From Planctomyces sp. (GTDB lineage Bacteria; Planctomycetota; Planctomycetia; Planctomycetales; Planctomycetaceae): a stretch of DNA of 7,172 nt. This document shows, one piece after another, positions 1 to 4,800 of this stretch. A model generated the notes under the pieces. That model was not told the origin of the DNA. It worked only from the letters and a program-made list of their open reading frames with translations, and searched no databases. Location of the stretch: the NCBI GenBank assembly GCA_005809115.1, contig SYLK01000881.1, forward strand, positions 1-7,172, given 5' to 3'. Position numbers and translations under genes: made by a program. Within the stretch, counting starts at the first letter, position 1, and every line of letters begins with the position of its first letter.

Positions 1-52
1 CACTACATCATGTTTCAAACCGACGCCAAACGACTTACGAAAACAGCACGCC

Positions 53-97
53 GAAAAGACTGGGAAAAATTTTCGCCGCCGGCAATTTTCTTCCCAG
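53..97 (-). terminator. possible intrinsic terminator for the DUF3179 gene
   Basis: CTGGGAA at 60-66 pairs perfectly with TTCCCAG at 91-97. Inside this stem, AAATT-type bases on the left can pair with AATTT-type bases on the right after a one-base bulge, around a GC-rich loop (CGCCGCCGG). Read on the minus strand, the direction of the DUF3179 gene, the stem is followed at once by TCTTTTC (59-53), a short U-rich tract. It lies about 115 bases beyond the stop codon. The stem is mostly A/T and the U tract is interrupted, so the call is tentative. Confidence 0.35.
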
Positions 98-148
98 TTG
101 GGGAAGTTGGGTTAAGGCCCAGCCGCTGTCACACACCAGCGTGATTCC

Positions 149-176
149 GGTCAGGGGGCGCTGCGCTTCCCTGACC
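149..176. other. 8-bp perfect hairpin just downstream of the DUF3179 stop
   Basis: GGTCAGGG (149-156) and CCCTGACC (169-176) form a perfect 8-bp inverted repeat around a 12-base loop. After one mismatch (148/177) three further pairs are possible (145-147 with 178-180). It begins 34 bases past the stop of the minus-strand gene. On the minus strand no T tract follows. On the plus strand an AT-rich stretch containing a six-T run follows about 20 bases later. It could be a 3'-end stabilising or processing hairpin, or part of a terminator for a rightward gene outside the window. Confidence 0.4.
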
Positions 177-210
177 AGAAAATTTGTTCAACTTATTTTT
201 TGGCCGGTCC

Positions 211-1362
211 TTATTCACCGCTCGGCCATGGCGTCACCAGATTCGTCTCGGGGTGCATTGCGGACCAGGCAAACCAGAACGAAGACATCCATTGAATCCC
301 GTCTGCGGCTTCGGTCACGCGAACTGAGTTCGAATCCGGGTGATACTCCACCGTGAACGGCCGTCCGTCGATCCTCTGCTGCAGGACTCGCGCGCGCCCT
401 CGGAACATCGTAAGCGGTATCGCCAGTGAGGACTTTCCGGTGAGCACACCCAGTACAGGCGTCTTCGGCGGCAACCGGTCATCCCGCCGGTTCACCGGGA
501 ACATCAGAGACTGCGAGTCCGCCAGATAGTCCGCATAAGGCGATTCCCGGTAATTCCGGGTGTGCCCCGTATTCACCGACAGGACGCTGGTCTGCGGATG
601 CCGCCGCAGCCAGGACTGCCACGTCGTCAGCTCATGCGGCAGCCCCTGCAGCGGCTGCCCCGCAGCCGGACCGGTCACGCCCTGCGCCTGAATCTGCGAC
701 CACAGGCTTTCCGGATCGCCGCCACGGTCGTACATCAGAACGTTGCTGTTGTACAGCCGCCCCGACACCCCGAATTCACACTCTCCCAGGGCAGTGCGGC
801 GATCGAACACCGCCGCGGAATCACACAGGGGACACCATGTGACGGCGAGGGGCCGATCCCCGCACCGGTCGTTCACAACTTCATGAAAGTTCAGGATGCG
901 AATCGGATAGGCGCGGAATTCACCGCCCAGTTCAACTCCAATCACGCGATCGGCCGGAAACAGGTGCGTGGCATCCTCGCCCGCCACGAACTCCGGACTC
1001 GTCAATGCCGGTATTCCGTCTTTCCGGACTCCCCCATACTGAATCTCATCCGCAGGAATCGTCGTCACAGTGAGGTCGAAGTTGGCATCGGATGTGGCCT
1101 CCCACGATGCGATCTGCCCTGCCCCGTGCCGGTCCGCCTGTGCATTCTGTGATTCAATCTGAGCCACTCGATACCGCCAGCCCCAGACGCCGCCAGCCGC
1201 CACACACAACAACAGGAACACGGTCGAGCGGCGATCCATGGGCCGGAACAGCAGGCCGAAGTAACGCGAGAAACCCCCTGATGACGCCTCGGAAACTTCC
1301 GATGCAGGATCATTCGCGGCGGGTTCCGCTGGCGATTGCTGACGCATCTGCAGCGCTTTCAT
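211..1362 (-). CDS. DUF3179 domain-containing membrane-anchored protein
   Basis: A complete 383-residue protein of the DUF3179 family, whose biochemical role is not known to me. The diagnostic core is visible: AYPIRILNFHEVVND (151-165), then PLAVTWCPLCDSAAVFDR (171-188) with a CPLC pair (C177, C180), then FGVSGRLYNSNVLMYDR (197-213) and SLWSQ (219-223). The C-terminus ends with the usual SFWFAWSAMHPET block (361-372). Residues 1-45 are Ala/Ser/Glu-rich and then basic. They are followed by one hydrophobic segment at about 46-62 (TVFLLLCVAAGGVWGW), so the protein is probably anchored with its domain outside the cytoplasm. CPLC resembles a redox or metal-binding pair, but this is inference only. 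ATG at 1362 is the first possible start, because an in-frame stop lies 12 bases upstream. No Shine-Dalgarno is evident there or at the alternative Met6 and Met42. Starting at Met42 would leave a conventional signal-anchor. It is divergent from the macroglobulin gene. Confidence 0.9.
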   Translation of the reverse strand: MKALQMRQQSPAEPAANDPASEVSEASSGGFSRYFGLLFRPMDRRSTVFLLLCVAAGGVWGWRYRVAQIESQNAQADRHGAGQIASWEATSDANFDLTVTTIPADEIQYGGVRKDGIPALTSPEFVAGEDATHLFPADRVIGVELGGEFRAYPIRILNFHEVVNDRCGDRPLAVTWCPLCDSAAVFDRRTALGECEFGVSGRLYNSNVLMYDRGGDPESLWSQIQAQGVTGPAAGQPLQGLPHELTTWQSWLRRHPQTSVLSVNTGHTRNYRESPYADYLADSQSLMFPVNRRDDRLPPKTPVLGVLTGKSSLAIPLTMFRGRARVLQQRIDGRPFTVEYHPDSNSVRVTEAADGIQWMSSFWFAWSAMHPETNLVTPWPSGE

Positions 1363-1387
1363 TTCAGGAATTCAATCATCTCATGCG

Positions 1388-1424
1388 GCACAGCATTTGT
1401 CGGACTGCACAGCATTTGTCGGAC
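1388..1424. repeat. tandem 18-bp direct repeat, 19-bp period
   Basis: GCACAGCATTTGTCGGAC occurs at 1388-1405 and again, identically, at 1407-1424, separated by a single T. The array ends 26 bases upstream of the DUF3179 start codon, in its probable promoter or leader. The period is close to two helical turns, so a protein bound to both copies would contact roughly the same DNA face. It could be an operator pair, a local duplication, or a copy of a genome-wide dispersed repeat. The sequence alone does not decide. Confidence 0.85.
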
Positions 1425-1575
1425 ATTCCGGCTGGCGGAAGGTCGCGGCCGCACCGGCAAAAACCATGATAATCGCCAGCTTCCGGTTTCGTCTGTGATC
1501 CGGCTTAGAACCCCTGACAAGACCTGCGTGAGCCGCGACGTTTGTGGTGACGGTTCAGGCAAGGAGCGAGGAGAA

Positions 1576-1591
1576 GACGGGACATCCCGTC
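1576..1591. promoter_or_regulatory. operator-like palindrome, 7-bp arms
   Basis: GACGGGA (1576-1582) and TCCCGTC (1585-1591) are perfect inverted arms with a 2-base spacer (CA). This is typical in size for a dimeric repressor site, or it could fold as a small hairpin in RNA. It lies about 230 bases upstream of the macroglobulin start, and its centre is 32 bases from that of the next palindrome. A regulatory role is inferred. Confidence 0.4.
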
Positions 1592-1605
1592 GCCGGCGCA
1601 CATCT

Positions 1606-1625
1606 TTCTGACAACTTTGTCAGAA
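1606..1625. promoter_or_regulatory. operator-like palindrome, 9-bp perfect arms
   Basis: TTCTGACAA (1606-1614) and TTGTCAGAA (1617-1625) are perfect 9-bp inverted arms around a CT spacer. The right arm with its preceding T reads TTTGTCAGA. This matches, at all but one base, the TTTGTCGGA found in both copies of the tandem repeat at 1388-1424. It lies 196 bases upstream of the macroglobulin ATG. The likeliest reading is a dimeric transcription-factor site, but no regulator is visible in the window. Confidence 0.5.
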
Positions 1626-1657
1626 CCAACCGGAATCCGCAGCCACTCAAAGAGTAT

Positions 1658-1681
1658 CAGCTTCAGCCACCAGCTTCAGCC
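1658..1681. repeat. 11-bp direct repeat, 13-bp period
   Basis: CAGCTTCAGCC occurs at 1658-1668 and 1671-1681, separated by AC. It lies 140 bases upstream of the macroglobulin start, probably in the promoter or 5' leader. It may be a slippage duplication. A regulatory role is possible but nothing further supports it. Confidence 0.6.
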
Positions 1682-1807
1682 GGCAATTTCACAGTCATCT
1701 GGCTGAACGTGGTGCTTTCCGGTAATCTTGTACACGACGGCGAAACCGCCGGCTTCAGGACTGGTCGATTGGCGCGGCACTGCCAGAACCGGTCGGCGAT
1801 CACTGCA

Positions 1808-1812
1808 GAGGA
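1808..1812 (+). promoter_or_regulatory. Shine-Dalgarno of the macroglobulin gene
   Basis: GAGGA, within AGAGGAAAA, lies 9 bases before the ATG at 1822, a good spacing. It fixes the start together with two other facts: a TAA in the same frame at 1723-1725, and no ATG between that stop and 1822. The predicted signal peptide directly after the ATG agrees. Confidence 0.8.
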
Positions 1813-1821
1813 AAACGTTTC

Positions 1822-4800
1822 ATGCGTCTCAGCCAGATCATACTGTCGCTGGTGGTCTTTACCAGCTTATTCGGAACGGCGGCATCCATGGCCCAGGAAC
1901 GAGACGACCTCAGAACCCGCTCACAGAAACTGTTTCGGGACAGCAATTTCGCGGAAGCGCTGGCGGGATATCAGCAGCTGGTCCTGGATTCGCAGAATTC
2001 GGACGCGAGTCTGCCCGAAGACTTCTCGCTGGCCGTGAGCTGCCTGCAGAATCTGGGGCGGATCAGTGAATTCGACCAGTTCCTCGAATCCGCCGTCCGC
2101 ATTCACGCGCACAACTGGCGACTGCTGTGGAAGGCAGCCGCGACGCTGCAGGGCGGCGTGGAGACGGGTGGTTTCCTGATTGCGGGCAGCTTTGAACGAG
2201 GCGGGCATCGCGGTGGCGGCAAGTGGGCCGATGCGTCCGCCCGTGACCGGGTGCGATCCCTGCAGCTGTTGCTGGACACCCTGGCTCGGCTCGCCGCTGA
2301 CAATGCGGCCACGCCTCGGGAACGGTCCGACGTGTGGAAGCAGCTGGCGGATGCGATCGGTGCAGCGCGATTCGGAGAAGCCTGGAAACTGCAGGACCTG
2401 ACGGACCTGACGAAGCTGCCTGACTATGACGAGCAGTCACCTCAGATGATGTTCGGGGGTCGCGGATTCGGCAGGCCGCACTGGGGCGTTCCGGACAAAG
2501 GGGCTCCTGTCGACGCGGAAGGAAATCCTGTGTTCCATCACCTGCCGGCATCGTGGGAGGCAGCGACGTCAGACGGTGAACGCTGGCGCTGGGCGCTCGA
2601 TCAGGTCTCGCAGACGGACGCGTCACGAATCAGCGAAATTGAAATGGAATGGGCCCTGTTTCTCAACTCGCAGTTCGGTGTCGGTGTGCGTTCCGTCGGT
2701 CCGGTTCCGGTCATCCGGATCGAGGCAGAGAACTCCGCCAACCCGGCCGTCGCACCCCGGGATTCTGGTGTGTGGGTTGCGCACGACCTGGCTGACACGG
2801 AGACAATTGCCCGGCTGACCAGTGGCGTGAAAAGGCTTTCGCTGCCGGATGAGTTCAATCCCATCGTCGTTCTGAAGCGAATCATTGCGAGAAAAGACAA
2901 CCGCCCGGCGCTCGAAATGCTGATCAGTATTCGCATGAATCGCCATCAGTATCCCATGGCGGTGGAACTGCTCCGCAAGGTGCTGACGATGGCAGGAGAC
3001 GGAGACGACAGGAAACAAGTCCAGGCTCGCATTGATCAGATCCTGGGCAACTGGATGCAGCTGCTGGGGACCAGCGTCCAGCCGGCCGGCACCGGCGCCG
3101 TGCTGGATCTGCGGTTTCGCAACGGGACCGCGGTCAGCTTCGAGGCCAGTCCGATCAACATCGACCAGCTGCTGACAGACGTTAAAGCCTATCTGCAGAG
3201 CAATCCGCAGGAACTGGAATACGAGAAACTGCAGATCGAGAACATCGGGTACATGCTGATCCAGAAGAACCAGAGCAAGTACGTGGGTTCCCAGGCTGCG
3301 AAATGGGAGCAGGCACTCAATCCGCCGAAAAACCACTTTGACGCTCTCCAGACGGTGTCAACGCCCCTGCAGAAGGCCGGAGCGTGGTGGGTCACGGCCA
3401 GAATGGCGGACGGCAACGAAACCCGCATCGTGCTGTGGATCGCCGACATGGCGATTACCAGAAAACGCGTGGAAGACGGGACTCTGTATTACGTGTGCGA
3501 TGCGGTCAGCGGTGCGCCCGTCGCGCGTGCCGATCTGGAATTCTTCGGCTGGCGACAGGAGCACGTCGAACGAACACGGAATTTTCGCATTCTGACCAGT
3601 CGGTTCGCGGACCGCACCAGTGACGACGGAATCGCTGTGCCGAACGCAGCCCGACTGGATCTGCAGCTGCAGTGGCTCACCATTGCTCGGACAGCCGATG
3701 GCCGTCTGGCTTATAACGGTTTCACCGGCATCTGGGGACCTCAGCCACTCGATGAATTCAGCTACAACCCTCTGAAGGTTTACAGCATTACCGATCGACC
3801 CGTGTATCGCCCCGGACACGACGTAAAATACCGCATGTGGGTGCGGCAGCCGCGATTCGATCAGGATGACTCCCCCTTCTCGAACAAGAACTACTGGCTG
3901 CAGATCCGAAACCCCAAGGGCGACGTGGTTCTGGAACAGGAAGTGACGACAGACCGCTGGGCCGGAGTGGACGGCGAATGGAAGATTCCTGTGGACGCCA
4001 CCCTGGGACAGTATGCGATCGCAATCTGCACTGAACTGCAGCCGCGGCAACCAGGGGCGAGTAACCAGCCCGGAGCGCCTGTTCCAGCCCGACAACTTCA
4101 GGAAATTGGTCAGGGTTCGTTTCGCGTCGAGGAATATCGCAAACCCGAGTTCGAAGTCACGATCGACGCACCCGACAAGCCCGTCATACTGGGGGAAAAA
4201 ATTCAGGCCCGGATCAACGCGCGATACTATTTCGGCGCCCCAGTGACCGAAGCCCGAATGCATTACCGGATTGAACGAACAAAGAAAGACAGTCGCTGGT
4301 ATCCCATTGCAAACTGGGACTGGCTCTACGGACCTGGCTACTGGTGGTTCGCGCCGGACTACAACTGGTATCCCGGCTGGAATCACTGGGGCTGCTTTGC
4401 TCCGATTCCGCCATGGCGCGGCTGGAGCCCCGATCCGCCCGAGATTGTCATGGAAGGTGACGCCACGATTGGCGAAGATGGCAGCTTTGCAGTCGACCTG
4501 GATACAGCCGCGGCTCTGCGCGAACACAGCGACAGTGATCACAATTATCACTTCACTGCTGAAGTCGTGGACCAGTCACGCCGGACGATTGTCGGCACGG
4601 GCGACGTGCTGGTTGCCCGCGAACCATTCCACGTCTTTGTCTGGACCGACCGCGGTCACTACCAGACCGGCGATACGGTCGTCGCCGGCTTTCAGGCACG
4701 CACACCCGATGGAAAACCGGTCGCCGGTCGCGGCAGTGCCACGCTCTATGCCATCACCTGGGAAGGCGACAAACCGGTCGAAAAGGAACTGGAAACTTTT

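Larger units (their letters stand above)
1..210. other. non-coding left edge, 3' flank of the DUF3179 gene
   Basis: No gene can be supported here. On the plus strand, frame 1 is open from the edge to a TGA at 142-144, but it shows no recognisable protein features. Frame 3 is open from the edge to 356, but its last half is simply antisense to the DUF3179 gene. The stretch holds two inverted repeats, at 60-97 and 149-176, which are listed separately. It is also locally richer in A/T runs than the coding DNA. It could be the tail of a gene lying mostly outside the window, which cannot be judged from this side. Confidence 0.5.
1363..1821. promoter_or_regulatory. divergent intergenic region rich in short repeats
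   Basis: This 459-base gap separates the divergent starts of the DUF3179 and macroglobulin genes, so both promoters are expected here. I cannot assign -35/-10 boxes with any confidence. It contains a tandem 18-bp direct repeat (1388-1424), a small inverted repeat TTCCG-GCTGG-CGGAA (1426-1440), two operator-like palindromes (1576-1591, 1606-1625) and an 11-bp direct repeat (1658-1681). Several short open frames cross it on both strands. They are rich in Arg, Ser and Pro, look like chance frames in GC-rich DNA and are not called as genes. Confidence 0.6.

Noticed and set aside
3..356. Plus-strand frame open from the left edge to 356, a possible C-terminus of an upstream gene
   Set aside because: Its second half is antisense to the well-supported DUF3179 C-terminus, its first half crosses both hairpins, and no motif is visible.
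1388..1424. CRISPR-like repeats
   Set aside because: There are only two units, separated by a single base, so there is no spacer and no array.
1359..1601. An 80-codon minus-strand open frame whose TGA overlaps the DUF3179 ATG (ATGA), suggesting translational coupling
   Set aside because: The product is Arg/Ser/Pro-rich without any recognisable fold, runs through the tandem repeat and both palindrome-side sequences, and has no visible ribosome site. The overlap is most likely accidental.
1544..2038. A 164-codon plus-strand open frame across the intergenic region into the macroglobulin gene
   Set aside because: It overlaps the first 70 codons of the macroglobulin in another frame, and its composition is that of a GC-rich shadow frame. 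The macroglobulin start has a good ribosome site and signal peptide.
3358..4551. A 397-codon open frame on the minus strand inside the macroglobulin gene
   Set aside because: It is antisense to the MG domains, which are clearly recognisable on the plus strand. Long antisense frames are expected in GC-rich coding DNA, and its sequence shows no family motif.
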